Below, one piece after another: positions 34,913-49,200 of a stretch of 64,000 bases of DNA. Position 1 is the first letter of the stretch. The number at the start of each line of letters is the position of its first letter. The DNA is from Mactra quadrangularis (Eukaryota > Mollusca > Bivalvia > Venerida > Mactridae). A program made the position numbers and the translations under genes. The notes below the pieces were generated by a model that worked only from the letters and a program-made list of their open reading frames with translations, ran no database searches and was not told the DNA's origin. The stretch lies in NCBI GenBank assembly GCA_025267735.1, contig CM046298.1, positions 31,037,264 through 31,101,263 on the forward strand, given 5' to 3'.

Positions 34913-35081
34913 ATGGTGGACTGATTTCACGCTGGACCGCTCACAGCCAGCCTAACCAGCACTGCCATTGGTCAAGTTTCATGGACTGGTCACCCGATCA
35001 CCACTTTGCGGCTGGATTGTCTCCCCCTGAAAATCTGGTCTATTTCTCATATAGACATATAGTTCAGTAGCCTATACATGT
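34913..35081 (-). repeat. Inverted monomer in the satellite array (site 2)
   Basis: Same breakpoints and nearly the same sequence as site 1: forward CGCAAAGTGATG, inverted GGTGGACTGATTTCACGC through CCTATACATGT, then forward CGCTAAGTGG. The two sites are 5,590 bp apart (about 27 monomers after subtracting the 584-bp insert), so one inversion event was later copied. Confidence 0.92.
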
Positions 35082-38000
35082 CGCTAAGTGGTGATCGGGT
35101 GACCTGTCCATGACACAAGACCAATGGCAGTGCTGGTTAGGCTGGCTGTGAGCGGTCAAGCACGAAATCGGTCCACCATGTTCAGTACAGTCATATACAT
35201 GTGTAGCCTACTGTACTATACATGTATGTCTATATGAGAAATAGATCAGATTTTCAGGGGGAGACTTTCCAGCCGCAAAGTGGTGATCGGGTGACCTGTC
35301 CATGACACGTGACCAATGGCAGACTGGTTAGGCTGGGTGTGAGCGGTCAAGCACGAAATCGGTCTTCCATGTTCAGTACAGTCTTATACATGTATAGGCT
35401 ACTGTACTGTATGTCTATATGAGAAATAGACTACATTTTCAGGGGGAGACAATCCAGCCGCAAAGTGGTGATCGGGTGACCAGTCAATAACAAATGACCA
35501 ATGGCAGTGCTGGTTAGGCTGGCTGTGAGTGGTCAAGCGCGAAATCGGTCCGCCATTTTCAGTAGAGTCATATACATGTATAGGCTACTGTACTATATGT
35601 CTATATGACAAATAGACCAGATTTTCAGGGGGAGACAATCCAGCTGCAAAGTGGTGATCGGGTGACCTGTCCATGACACATGACCAATGGCTGTGCTGGC
35701 TAGGCTGGCTGTGAGCGGTTAAGCCGAAATCGGTCCGCCATGTTCAGTAGAGTCATATACATGTATAGCCTACTGTACTATAGATGTATGTCTATATGAG
35801 AAATAGACCAGATTTTCAGGTGGAGACAATCCAGCCTCAAAGTGGTGATAGGGTGACCTGTCCTTGACAAGTGACCAATGGCAGTGCTGGATAGGCTGGC
35901 TGTGAGCGGTTAAGCGCGAAATCGGTCCGCTATGTTCAGTACAGTCATATACATGTATAGGATACTGTACTATATGTCAATATGAGAAATATACCAGATT
36001 TTCAGGGGGAGACAATCCTGCCGCAATATGTTGATCGGGTGACATGTCCATGACACGTGACCAATGGCAGTGCTGGTTAGGCTGGCTGTGAGCGGTCAAG
36101 CGTGAAATCAATCTGCCATGTTCAGTACAGTCATATACATGTATAGCCTACTGTACTATATGTCTATATGAGAAATAGACCAGATTTTCAGGGAGAGACA
36201 ATCCAGCGGCAAAGTGGTGATCGGGTGACCTGTCCATGACACGTGACCAATGGCAGGGCTTGTGATTCTGGCTGTGAGTGGTCAAGCGCCAAATCGGTCC
36301 GCCACGATCAGTAGAGTCATATTCATGTATAGGCTACTGTACTATATGTCTATCTGAGAAATAGACCAGATTTTCAGGGGGATACAATCTGGCAGCAAAG
36401 TGGTGATCAGGTGACCTGTCCATGACACGTGACCAATGGCAGTGCTGGTTTGGCTGGCTGTGAGCGGACAAGCGCGAAATCGGTCCGCCATTTTCTGTAG
36501 AGTCAGATACAGTTATAGCCTACTGTACTATATGTCTGTATGAGAAATAGACCAGATTTTCAGGGGGAAACAATCCAGCCGCAAAGTGCTGATCCTCTGA
36601 CCTGTCCATGACACGTGACCAATGGCAGTGCTGGTTAGGCTGGCTGTGAGCGGTCAAGTGGGAAGTCGGTCTGTCATGTTCAGTAAAGTCATATACATGT
36701 ATAGCCTTTTGTACTATATGTCGATATGAGAAATAGACCAGATTTTCAGGGGGAGACAATCCAGCCGAAAAGTGGTGATCAACTGACCTGTTCATGACAT
36801 GTGACCATTGCAGTGCAGGTTAGGCTGGCTGTGAGCGGCCAAGCGCAAAATTGGTCCGCCATGTTCAGAACAGTCATATACATGTATAGCCTACTGCACT
36901 AAATGACTATTTGAGAAATCGACCAGATTTTCAGGGAGAGACAATTCAGCCGCAAAGTGGTGATCGGGTGACCTGTCCATGACAAGTGACCAATGGCAGT
37001 GCTGGTTAGGATGGCTGTGAGCGATCAAGCGCGAAATCGGTCGGCCATATTCAGTAGAGTCATATACATGTTTAGGCTACTGTACTATTTGTTTATATGA
37101 GAAATAGACCAGATTTTCAGGGGGAGACAATCCAGCCGCAAAGTGGTGATCAAGTGACCTGTCCATGACACGTGACCAATGGCAGAGCTGGTTTGGCTGG
37201 CTGAGAGCAGTCAAGCGCGAAATCGGTCCACCATGTTCAGTAGAGTCATATACATGTATAGGCTACTGTACTATATGTCTATATGAGAAATAGACCAGAT
37301 TTTCAGGGGGAGACAATCCAGCCGCAAAGTGGTGATCGGGTGACCTGTCCATGACACATGACCAATGGCAGTGCTGGTTAGGCTGGCTGTGAGCGGTCAA
37401 GCGCGAAATCGGTCCGCCATGTTCAGTAGAGTCACATACATGTTTAGGCTACTGTACTATATGTCTATATGAGAAATAGACCAGATTTTCAGGGGGAGAC
37501 AATTTTGGCCGCAAAGTGGTGATTTCCGGTGACCTGTCCATGACACGTGACCAATGGCAATACTGGTTAGGCTGGTTGTGAGCAGTCAAGCATGAAATCG
37601 GTCTGCCATGTCCAGTAGAGTCATATACATGTATAGCCTACTGTACTATATGTCTAAATGAGAAATAGACCAGATATTCTGGGGGAGACAATCCAGCCGC
37701 AAAGTGGTGATCGGGCGACCAGTTCATGACACGTGACCAATGGCAGTGCTGGTTAGGCTGGCTGTGAGCGGTCAAGCATGAAATCTGTCCGCCATGTTCA
37801 GTAGAGTGATATACATGTATAGGCTACTGTACTATACATGTATGTCTATATGAGAAATAGACCAGATTTTCAGGGGCAGACAATCCAGCCGCAAAGTGGT
37901 GATCAGGTGACCTGTCCATGACACGTGACCAATGGCAGTGCTGGTTAAGCTTGCTATGAGTGGTCAAGCGCGAAATCGGACCACATGTTCAGTAGAGTCA

Positions 38001-41000
38001 TATAGATGTATAGGCTACTGAACAGTATGTCTTTATGATATATAGACCAGATTTTCAGGGGGAGACAATCCAGCCGCAAAGTGGTGATCGGGTGACCTGT
38101 CAATAACACATGACCAATGACAGTGCTGGTAAGGCTGGCTGTGAGCGGTCAAGCGCAAAATTGGTCCGCCATGTTCAGTAGAGTATTACACATGTATAGC
38201 CTACTGTACTAAATGTCTATATGAGAAATAGACCAGATTTTCATGTGGGAGACAATCCAGCCGCAAAGTGGTGATCGGGTGACTTTTCCATGACACATGA
38301 CCAATGGCAGTGTTGGTTAGGCTGGCTGTGAGCGGTCAAGCGCAAAATTGGTCCACCATTTTCAGTTCAGTCATATACATGTATAGCCTACTGTACTATA
38401 CATGTAAGTCTATATGAGAAACAGAACAGATTTTCATGGGGAGACAATCCAGCCGCAATGTGGTGATCTGGTGACCTCTCCCTGACATGTGACCAATGGC
38501 AGTGCTGGTAAGGCTGGCTGTGAGCGGTCAAGCGCGAAATCAGTCCGCCATATTCAGTAAAGTCATATACATGTATAGCCTCCTGTACTATATGTCAATA
38601 TGAGAAATGGACCAGATTTTCATTGGGGAGACAATCCAGCCCCAAAGTGGTGATCCGATGAACTATCCATGACACGTGACCAATTTCAGTGCTGGTTTGG
38701 CTGGTTGTGAGCGGTCAAGCGCGAAATCGGTCTGCCATGTTCAGTACAGTCATATACATGTATAGCCTACTGTACTATATGTCTATATGAGAAATAGACC
38801 AGATTTTCGGGGGGAGACAATCCAGCCACAAAGTGGTGATCGGGTGACCTGTCCATGACACATGACCAATGGCAGTGCTGGTTAGGCTGGCTGTGAGCGG
38901 TCAAGCGCGAAATCGGTCTGCCATGTTTAGTAGAGTCATATACATGTATAGGCTATTGTACTATATGTCTATATGAGAAATAGACCAGATTTTCAAAGGG
39001 AGACAATCCAGCCGCGAAGTGGTGATCGGGTGACCTGTCAATAACACATGACCAATGGCAGTGCTGGTTAGGCTGGCTGTGAGCAGACAAGCGCGAAATT
39101 GGCCCGCCATGTTCAGTAGAGTCATATACATGTATAGGATACTGTACTATATGTCTATATGATAAATAGACCAGATTTTCAGGAGGAGACAATCCCGCCG
39201 CAAAGTGGTGATCGGGTGACCTGTCCATGACACATGACCAATGGCAGTGCTGGTTAGGCTGGCTGTGAGCGGTCAAACGCAAAATTGGTCCACCATGTTC
39301 AGTCCAGTCATATACATGTATAGCCTTCTGTACTATACATGTATGTCTATATGAGAAATAGACCAGATTTTCAGGGGGAGACAATCCAGCCTCAAAGTGG
39401 TGATCTGGTGACCTGTCCCTGACATGTAACCAATGGCAGTGCTGGTTAGGCTGGCTGTGAGTGGTCAAACGCGAAATCAGTCCGCCATGTTCAGTACAGA
39501 CATATACATGTATAGCCTCCTGTACTATATGTCGATATGAGAAATAGACCAGATTTTCATGGGGGAGACAATCCAGCCGCAAAGTGGTGATCCGATGAAC
39601 TGTCCATGACACGTGACCAATTTCAGTGCTGGTTAGGCTGGCTGTGAGTGGTCAAGTTCGAAATCAGTCCGCCATGTTCAGTACAGTCATATACATGTAT
39701 AGCCTACTGTACTATACATGTATGTCTATATGAGAAATAGATCAGATTTTCAGGGGGAGACAATCCAGCCCCAAAGTGGTGATCGGGTGACCTGTCCATG
39801 ACACATGACCAATGGCAGTGCTGGTTAAGCTGGCTGTGAGCGTTCAAGCGCGAAATCGGTCCGCCATGTTCAGTAGAGTCATATTCATGTATAGGCTATT
39901 GTATTATACATTGTACATGAATGTATATGTGAGAAATAGGCCAGTTTTTCAGGGGGAGACAATCCAGCCACAAAGCAGTGATCGGGTGACCTGTCCATAA
40001 CACGTGACCAATGGCAGTGCTGGTTAGGCTGGCTGTGAGCGGTCAAGCGTGAAATCGGTCCCCCATGTTCAGTAGAGTCATATACATGTATAGGATACTG
40101 TACTATATGTCTATATGAGAAATATACCAGATTTTCAGGGGGAGACAATCCAGCCTCAAAGTGGTGATCGGGTGACCTGTCCATGACACGTGACAGATGC
40201 CAGTGCTGGTTAGGCAGGTTGTGAGCGGTCAAGCGCAAAATTGGTCCCCCTTTTTCAGTAGAGTCATATACATGTATAGGCTACTGTACTATATGTCTAT
40301 ATGAGAAATAGACCAGATTTTCAGGGGAGACAATCCAGCCGCAAAGTGGTGATCGGGTGACCTGTCCATGACACGTGACCAATGGCAGTGCTGCTTAGGC
40401 TGGCTGTGAGCGGTCAAGCGCCAGATCGGTCCCCCATGTTCAGTAGAGTCATATACATGTATAGGCTACTGTGCTATATGTCTATATGAGAAATAGACCA
40501 GATTTTCAGGGGGAGACAATCCAGCCACAAAGTGGTGATCGGGTGACCTGTCCATGACACATGACCAATGGCAGTGCTGGTTAGGCTGGCTGTGAGCGGT
40601 CAAGCGCGAAAACGGGCCGCCATTATTAGTAGAGTCATATACAGGTATAGGCTACTGTACAATATGTCTTTATGAGAATTAGACCAGATTTTCAGGGGGA
40701 GACAATCCAGTCGCAAAGTGGTGATCGAGTGACCTGTCCATAACACGTGACCAATGGCAGTGCTGGTTAGGCTGGCTGTGAGCGGTCAAGCGCAAAATCG
40801 GTCCGCCATGTTCTATAGAGTCATATACATGTATAGCCTACTGTACTATATGTCTATATGAGAAATATACCAGATTTTCAGGGGGAGACAATCCGGCCGC
40901 AAAGTGGTGATCGGGTGACCTGTCCATGACACCTTACCAATGGAAGTGCTGGTTTTGCTGGCAGTAAGCGGTCAAGCGCGAAATCGGTCCGCCATGTTCA

Positions 41001-44000
41001 GTAGAGTCATATGCATGTATAGGATACTGTTCTATATGTCTATATGAGAAATAGACCAGATTTTCAGGGGGAGACAATCCAGCTGCAAAGTGGTGATCAG
41101 ATGACCGGTCCATGACACTTGACCAATTTTAGTGCTGGTTTGGCTGGGTGTGAGCTGTCAAGCGCAAAATCGGTACGCCATGTTCAGTAGAGTCATATAC
41201 ATGTATAGGCTACTGTATTATACATATATGTCTATATGTGAAATAGACCAGAATTTCAGGGGGAGACAATCCAGCAGCAAAGTGGAGATCCGGTGACCTG
41301 TCCATGACACGTGACCAATGGCTGTGCTGGTTAGGCTGGCTGTGAGCGGTTAAACGCGAAATCGGTCCGCCATGTTCAGTAGAGTCATATACATGTTTTG
41401 GCTACTCTACTATATGTCTATATGAGAAATAGACCATATTTTCAGGGGGAGACAATCCAGCCACAAACTGGTGATCAGGTGACCAATCCATGACACGGGA
41501 CCAATGGCAGTGCTGGTTAGGCTGGCTGTGAGCGGTCAAGCGTGAATTCGGTCCACATGTTCAGTAGAGTCATATACATGTATAGGCTACTGTACTATAT
41601 GTCTAAATGAGAAATAGACCAGATTTTCAGGGGGAGACAATCCAGCTGCAAACTGGTGATCAGGTGACCTGTCCATGACACGTGACCAATGGCAGTTCTG
41701 GTTAGGCTGGCTGTGAGCGGTCAAGCAAGAAAAAGGGCCGCCATGTTCAGTAGAATCATATACATGTATAGGCTACTGAACAGTATGTTTTTATGATAAA
41801 TAGACCAGATTTTCATGGGGAGACAATCCAGCCACAAAGTGGTGATCGGGTGACCGGTCCATGACACGTGACCATTTGCAGTGCTGGTTAGGCTGGCTGT
41901 GAGCGGTCAACGCGAAATCGGTCCGCCATGTTTAGTATAGTCATATACATGTATAGCCTACTGTACTAAATGTCTATATGAGAAATAGACCAAATTTTCA
42001 TGGGGGAGACAATCCAGCCGCATAGTGGTGATCGGGTGACCTGTCCATGACACATGACCAATGGCAGTGCTGGTTAGGCTGGCTGTGAGCGTCAAGCACG
42101 AAATCGGTCTGCCATGTTCAGTAGAGTCATATACATGTATAGCCTACTGTACTAAAGGTCTATAATGAGAAATAGACCAGATTTTTAGGGAGAGACAATC
42201 CAGCCGCAAAGTGGTGATCGGGAGACCTGTCCATGACACATGACCAATGGCAGTGCTGGTTAGGCTGGCTGTGAGCGGTCAAGCGCAAAATCGGTCTGCC
42301 ATGTTCAGTACAGTCATATACATGTATAGGCTACTGTACTATATGTCTATATGAGAAATAGACCATATTTTCAGGGGGAGACAATCCAGCCGCAAAGTGG
42401 TGATCGGATGAACTGTCCATGACATGTGACCAATTTCAGTGCTGGTTTGGCTGGCTGTGAGCGGTCAGGCGCGAAATCGGTCCGCCATGTTCAGTACAGT
42501 CATATACATGTATAGCCTACTGTACTTTACATGTATGTCTATATGAGAAATAGACCAGATTTTCAGGGGGAGACAATCCAGCCTCAAAGTGGTGATCTGG
42601 TGACCTGTCTATGACACGTGACCAATGGCAGTGCAGGTTAGGCTGGCTGTGAGTGGTCAACGCCTAATCGGTCCGCCATGTTCAGTACAGTCAAATACAT
42701 GTATAGCCTTCTGTACAAAATGTCTATATGAGAAATAGACCAGATTTTCATTGGGGAGACAATCCAGCCGCAAAGTGGTGATCGGGTGACCTGTCCCTGA
42801 CATGTGACCAATGGCAGTGCTGTCTAGGCTGGCTGTGAGTGGTCAAGCGCGAAATCAGTCCGCCATGTTCAGTACAGTCATATACATGTATAGCCTACTG
42901 TACTATACATGTATGTCTATATGAGAAATAGATCAGATTTTCATGGGGGAGACAATCCAGCCGCAAAGTGGTGATCAGGTGACGAAATCAGTCCGACATG
43001 TTCAGTACAGTAATATACATGTATAGGCTAATGTAATATATGTCTATATGAGAAATAGACCAGATTTTCAGGGGCAGACAATCCAGCCGCAAAGTGGTGA
43101 TCGGGTGACCTGTCCATGACACGTGACCAATGGCAGTGCTGGTTAAGCTGGCTATGAGCGGTCAAGCGTGAAATCGGTCCACATGTTCAGTAGAGTCATA
43201 TACATGTATAACCTACTGTACTAAATGTCTGTATGAGAAATAGACCAGATTTTTAGGGAGAGACAATCCAGCCGCAACGTGGTGATCGGGAGACCTGTCC
43301 ATGACACGTGACCAATGGCAGTGCTGGTTAAGCTGGCTGTGAGCAGTCAAGCGCGAAATCGGTCGTCCATGTTCAGTCGAGGCATATACATGTATAGCCT
43401 ACTGTACTATATGTCTGTATGAGAAATAGACCAGATTTTCAGGGGGAGACAATCCAGCCGCAAAGTGGTGATCGGGTGACCTGTCCATGACAGGTGACAA
43501 ATGACAGTGCTGGTTAGGCTGGCTGTGAGCGGTCAAGCGCAAAATCGGTCCGCCATGTTCTATAGAGTCATATACATGTATAGCCTACTATATTATATGT
43601 CTATATGAGAAATAGACCAGATTTTCAGGGGGAGACAATCCAGCCACAAAGTGGTGATCGGGTGACCGGTCCATGACACTTGACCAATTTAAGTGCTGGT
43701 TTGGCTGGGTGTGAGTGGTCAAGCGCAAAATCGGTCCGCCATGTTCAGTAGAGTCATATACATGTATAGGCTACTGTATTATACATGTATGTCTATATGA
43801 GAAGTAGACCAGATTTTCAGGGGGAGACAATCCAGCCGCAAAGTGTTGATCCGGTGACCTGTCCATGACACGTGACCAATGGCAGTGCTGGTTAGGCTGG
43901 CTGTGAGCGGTCAAGCGCGAAAACGGTCCACATGTTCAGTAGAGTCATATACATGTATAGGCTACTGTACTATATGTCTATATGAGAAATAGACCAGATT

Positions 44001-46269
44001 TTCAGGGGGAGACAATCCAGCCACAAAGTGGTGATCGGGTGACCGGTCCATGACACGTGACCAATTGCAGTGCTGGTTAGTCTGGCTGTGAGCGGTCAAC
44101 GCGAAATCGGTCCGCCATGTTTAGTACAGTCATATACATGTATAGCCTACTGTACTAAATGTCTACATGAGAAATAGACCATATTTTCAGGGGGAGACAA
44201 TCCAGCCTCAAAATGGAGATCTGGTGACCTGTCCCTGACATGTGACCTATGGCAGTGCTGGTTATGCTGGCTGTGAGTGGTCAAGGGCGAAATCAGTCCT
44301 CCATGTTCAGTACAGTCATATACATGTATAGCCTCCTGTACTATATGTCGACATGAGAAATAGACCAGATTTTCATGGGGGAGACAATCCAGCCGCAAAG
44401 TGGTAATCGTATGAACTGTCCATGACACGTGACCAATTTCAGTGCTGGTTTGGCTGGCTGTGAGCGGTCAATGGCGAAATCGGTCCGCCATATTCAGTAC
44501 AGTCATATACATGTTTAGCCTACTGTACTAAAGGTCTATAATGAGAAATAAACCAGATTTTCAGGGGAGACAATCCAGCCGCAAAGTGGTGATCCGGTGA
44601 CCTGTCCATGAAACATTACCAATGGCAGTGCTGGTTAGGCTGGCTGCGAGCGGTCAAGCGCCAGATCGGTCCACCATGTTCAGTAGAGTCATATACATGT
44701 ATAGGTTACTGTGCTATATGTCTATATGAGAAATAGACCAGATTTTCAGGGGTAGACAATCCAGCCGCAAAGTGGTGATCGGGTGACCTGTCCATGACAC
44801 ATGACCAATGGCAGTGCTGGTTAGGCTGGCTGTGAGCGGTCAAGCGCGAAATCGGTCTGCCATGTTTAGTAGAGTCATATACATGTATAGGCTATTGTAC
44901 TATATGTCTATATGAGAAATAGACCAGATTTTCAGGGGGAGACAATTCAGCCACGAAGTGGTGATCGGGTGACCTGTCCATGACATATGACCAATGGCAG
45001 TGCTGGTTAGGCTGGCTGTGAGCGGTCAAGCGCAAAATCGGCCTGTCATGTTCAGTACAGTCATATACATGTATAGGCTACTGTACTAAATGTCTATATG
45101 AGAAATAGACCAGATTTTATGGGAGAGACAATCCAGCAGCAAAGTGGTAATCGGGATTCCTGTCCATCACACGTGACCAATGGCAGTGCTGGTTAGGCTG
45201 GCTGTGAGCAGTCAAGCGAGAAATCAATCCACATGTTCAGTAGAGGCATATACATGTATAGCCTACTATACTAAAGGTCTATAATGAGAAATAGACCAGA
45301 TTTTTAGGGAGAGACAATCCAGCCGCAAAGTTATGATCGGGAGACCTGTCCCTGACATGTGACCAATGGCAGTGCTGGGTAGGCTGGCTGTGAGCGTCAA
45401 GCGCGAAATCGGTCTGCCATGTTCAGTAGAGTCATATACATGTATAGCCTACTGTACTAAAGGTCTATAATGAGAAATAGACCAGATTTTTAGGGAGAGA
45501 CAATCCATCCGCAAAGTGGTGATCGGGAGACCGTCCATGACACGTGACCAATGGCAGTGCTGGTTAGGCTGGCTGTGAGCTGTCAAGCGCAAAATCGGAC
45601 CGCCATGTTCAGTACAGTCATATACATGTATAGGCTACTGTACTATATGTCTATATGAGAAATAGACCATATTTTCAGGGGGAGACAATCCAGCCGCAAA
45701 GTGGTGATCGGATGAAATGTCCATGACACGTGACCAATTTCAGTGCTGGTTTGGCTGGCTGTGAGCGGTCAAGCGCGAAATCGGTCCGCCATGTTAAGTA
45801 CAGTCATATACATGTATAGCCTACTGTACTTTACATGTATGTCTATATGAGAAATAGACCAGATTTTCAGGGGGAGACAATCCCGCCTCAAAGTGGTGAT
45901 CTGGTGACCTGTCCATGACACGTGACCAATGGCAGTGCTGGTTAGGCTGGCTGTGAGCGGTCAATGCAAAATCAGTCCGCCATGTTCAGTACAGTCATAA
46001 ACATGTATAGCCTACTGTTCCATATGTCTATATGAGAAATAGACCAGATTTTCAGGGGGAGACAATCCAGCCGCAAAGTGGTGATTAGGTGACCTGTCCA
46101 TGACATGTGACCAATGGCAGTGCAGGTTAGGCTGGCTGTGAGTGGTCAACGCCTAATCGGTCCGCCATGTTCAGTACAGTCATATACATGTATAGCCTAC
46201 TGTACTAAATGTCTATATGAGAAATAGACCAGATTTTCATGGGGGAGACAATCCAGCCGCAAAGTGGTG

Positions 46270-49200
46270 ATCGTGTGACCTGTCCCTGACATGTGACCAA
46301 TGGCAGTGCTGGTTAGGCTGGCTGTGAGTGGTCAAGCCGAAATCAGTCCGCCATGTTCAGTACAGTCATATACATGTATAGCCTACTGTACTATACATGT
46401 ATGTCTATATGAGAAATAGATCAGATTTTCATGGGGGAGACAATCCGGCCGCAAAGTGGTGATCGGGTGACCTGTCAATAACACATGACCAATGACAATG
46501 CTGGTTAGGCTGGCTGTGAGCGGTCAAGCGCGAAATCAGTCCGCCATGTTCAGTACAGTAATATACATGTATAGGCTACTGTAATATATGTCTATATGAG
46601 AAATAGACCATATTTTCAGGGGGAGACAATCCAGCCGCAAAGTGGTGATCGGGTGACCAGTCCATGACACTTGACCAATGGCAGAGCTGGTTAGGCTTGC
46701 TGTGAGCGGTCAAGCGTGAAATCCGTCCGCCATGTTCAGTAGAGGCATATACATGTATAGGCTACTGTACTATACATGTATGTCTATATGAGAAATAGAC
46801 CAGACTTTCATGGGCAGACAATCCAGCCGCAAAGTGGTGATCAGGTGACCTGTCCATGACACGTGACCAATGGCAGTGCTGGTTAAGCTGGCTATGAGCG
46901 GTCAAGTGTGAAATCGGTCCATATGTTCAGTAGAGTCATATACATGAATAGCCTACTATACTAAATGTCTATATGAGAAATAGACCAGATTTTCATGGGC
47001 AGACAATCCAGCCGCATAGTGGTGATCGGGTGACCTGTCCATGACAGGTGACAAATGACAGTGCTGGTTAGGCTGGCTGTGAGCGGTCAAGCGCGAAATC
47101 GGTCCGCCATGTTAAGTACAGTCATATACATGTATAGCCTACTGTACTTTACATGTATGTCTATATGAGAAATAGACCAGATTTTCAGGGGGAGACAATC
47201 CAGCCTCAAAGTGGTGATCTGGTGACCTGTCCATGACACGTGACCAATGGCAGTGCTGGTTAGGCTGGCTGTGAGCGGTCAATGCAAAATCAGTCCGCCA
47301 TGTTCAGTACAGTCATAAACATGTATAGCCTACTGTTCCTTATGTCTATATGAGAAATAGACTAGATTTTCAGGGGGAGACAATCCAGCCGCAAAGTGGT
47401 GATTAGGTGACCTGTCCATGACACGTCACCAATGGCAGTGCAGGTTAGGCTGGCTGTGAGTGGTCAACGCCTAATCGGTCCGCCATGTTCAGTACAGTCA
47501 TATACATGTATAGCCTACTGTACTAAATGTCTATATGAGAAATAGACCAGATTTTCATGGGCAGACAATCCAGCCGCAAAGTGGTGATCGGGTGACCTGT
47601 CCATGACAGGTGACAAATGACAGTGCTGGTTAGGCTGGCTGTGAGCGGTCAAGCACGAAAACGGGCCGCCATGTTCAGTAGAGTCATATACATGTATAGG
47701 CTTCTGTACAATATGTGTTTATGGGAAATAGACCAGATTTTCAGGGGGAGACAATCCAGCCGCAAAGAGGTGATCGAGTGACCTGTCCATGACACGTGAC
47801 CAATGGCAGTGCTGGTTAGTCTGGCTGTGAGCGGTCAAGCGCAAAATCGGTCCGCCATGTTCTATAGAGTCATATACATGTATAGCCTACTATACTATAT
47901 GTCTATATGAGAAATAGACCAGATTTTCAGGGGGAGACAATCCGGCCGCAAAGTGGTGATCGGTTGACCTGTCCATGACACGTGACCTATGGAATTGCTG
48001 GTTATGCTGTCAGTGAGCGGTCAAGCGCGAAATCGGTCCGCCATGTTCAGTAGAGTCATATGCATGTATAGAATACTGTACTATATGTCTATATGAGAAA
48101 TAGACCAAATTTTCAGGGGGAGACAATCCAGCTGCAAAGTGGTGATCGGGTGAGCTGTCCATCACATGTGACCAATGCCAGTTCTGGTTAGGCTGGCTGT
48201 GAGCGTTCAAGCGCGAACTCTGTCCGCCATGTTCAGTAGGGTCATATACATGTATAGCCTACTGTACTAAATGTGTATATGAGAAATAGACCAGATTTTA
48301 TGGGAGAGACAATCCAGCCGCAAAGTGGTGATCGGGAGACCTGTTCATGACACGTGACCAATGGCAGTGCTGGTTAGGCTGGCTGTGAGCGGTCAAGCTC
48401 GAAATCGGTCCGCCATTTTCAGTAGAGTCATATACATGTATTGGCTACTCTACTATATGTCTATATGAGAAATAGATTATATTTTCAGGGGGAGACAATC
48501 CAGCCACAAACTGGTGATCAGGTGACCATTCCCTGACATGGTACCAATAGCAGTGCTGGTTAGGCTGGCTGTGAGCGGTCAAGTGTGAAATAGGTCCACA
48601 TGTTCAATAGAGTCATATACATGTATAGCCTACTGTACTATATGTCTATATGAGAAATAGACCAGATTTTCAGGGGGAGACAATCCAGCCTCAAAGTGGT
48701 GATCTGGTGACCTGTCCATGACACGTGACCAATGGCAGTGCTGGTTAGGCTGGCTGTGAGCGGTCAATGCAAAATCTGTCCGCCATGTTCAGTACAGTCA
48801 TAAACATGTATAGCCTAATGTTCTATATGTCTGTATGAGAAATAGACCAGATTTTCAGGGGGAGACAATCCAGCCGCAAAGTGGTGATTTGGTGACCTGT
48901 CCATGACACGTGACCAATGGCAGTGCAGGTTAGGCTTGCTGTGAGTGGTCAACGCCTAATCGGTCCGCCATGTTCAGTACAGTCATATACATGTATAGCC
49001 TACTGTACTAAATGTCTATATGAGAAAAAGACCAGATTTTCATGGGGGAGACAATCCAGCCGCAAAGTGGTGATCGGGTGTCCTGTCCCTGACATGTGAC
49101 CAATGGCAGTGCTGGTTAGGCTGGCTGTAAGTGGTCAAGCGCGAAATCAGTCCGCCATGTTCAGTACAGTCATATACATGTATAGCCTACTGTACTGTAC

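Noticed and set aside
38953..39612. 219-codon minus-strand frame (and similar 60-117-codon frames across 28-64 kb) as a protein gene
   Set aside because: It is the satellite monomer read in one frame. Unit length is 62 codons, neighbours carry stops and frameshifts, and there is no start context or domain.
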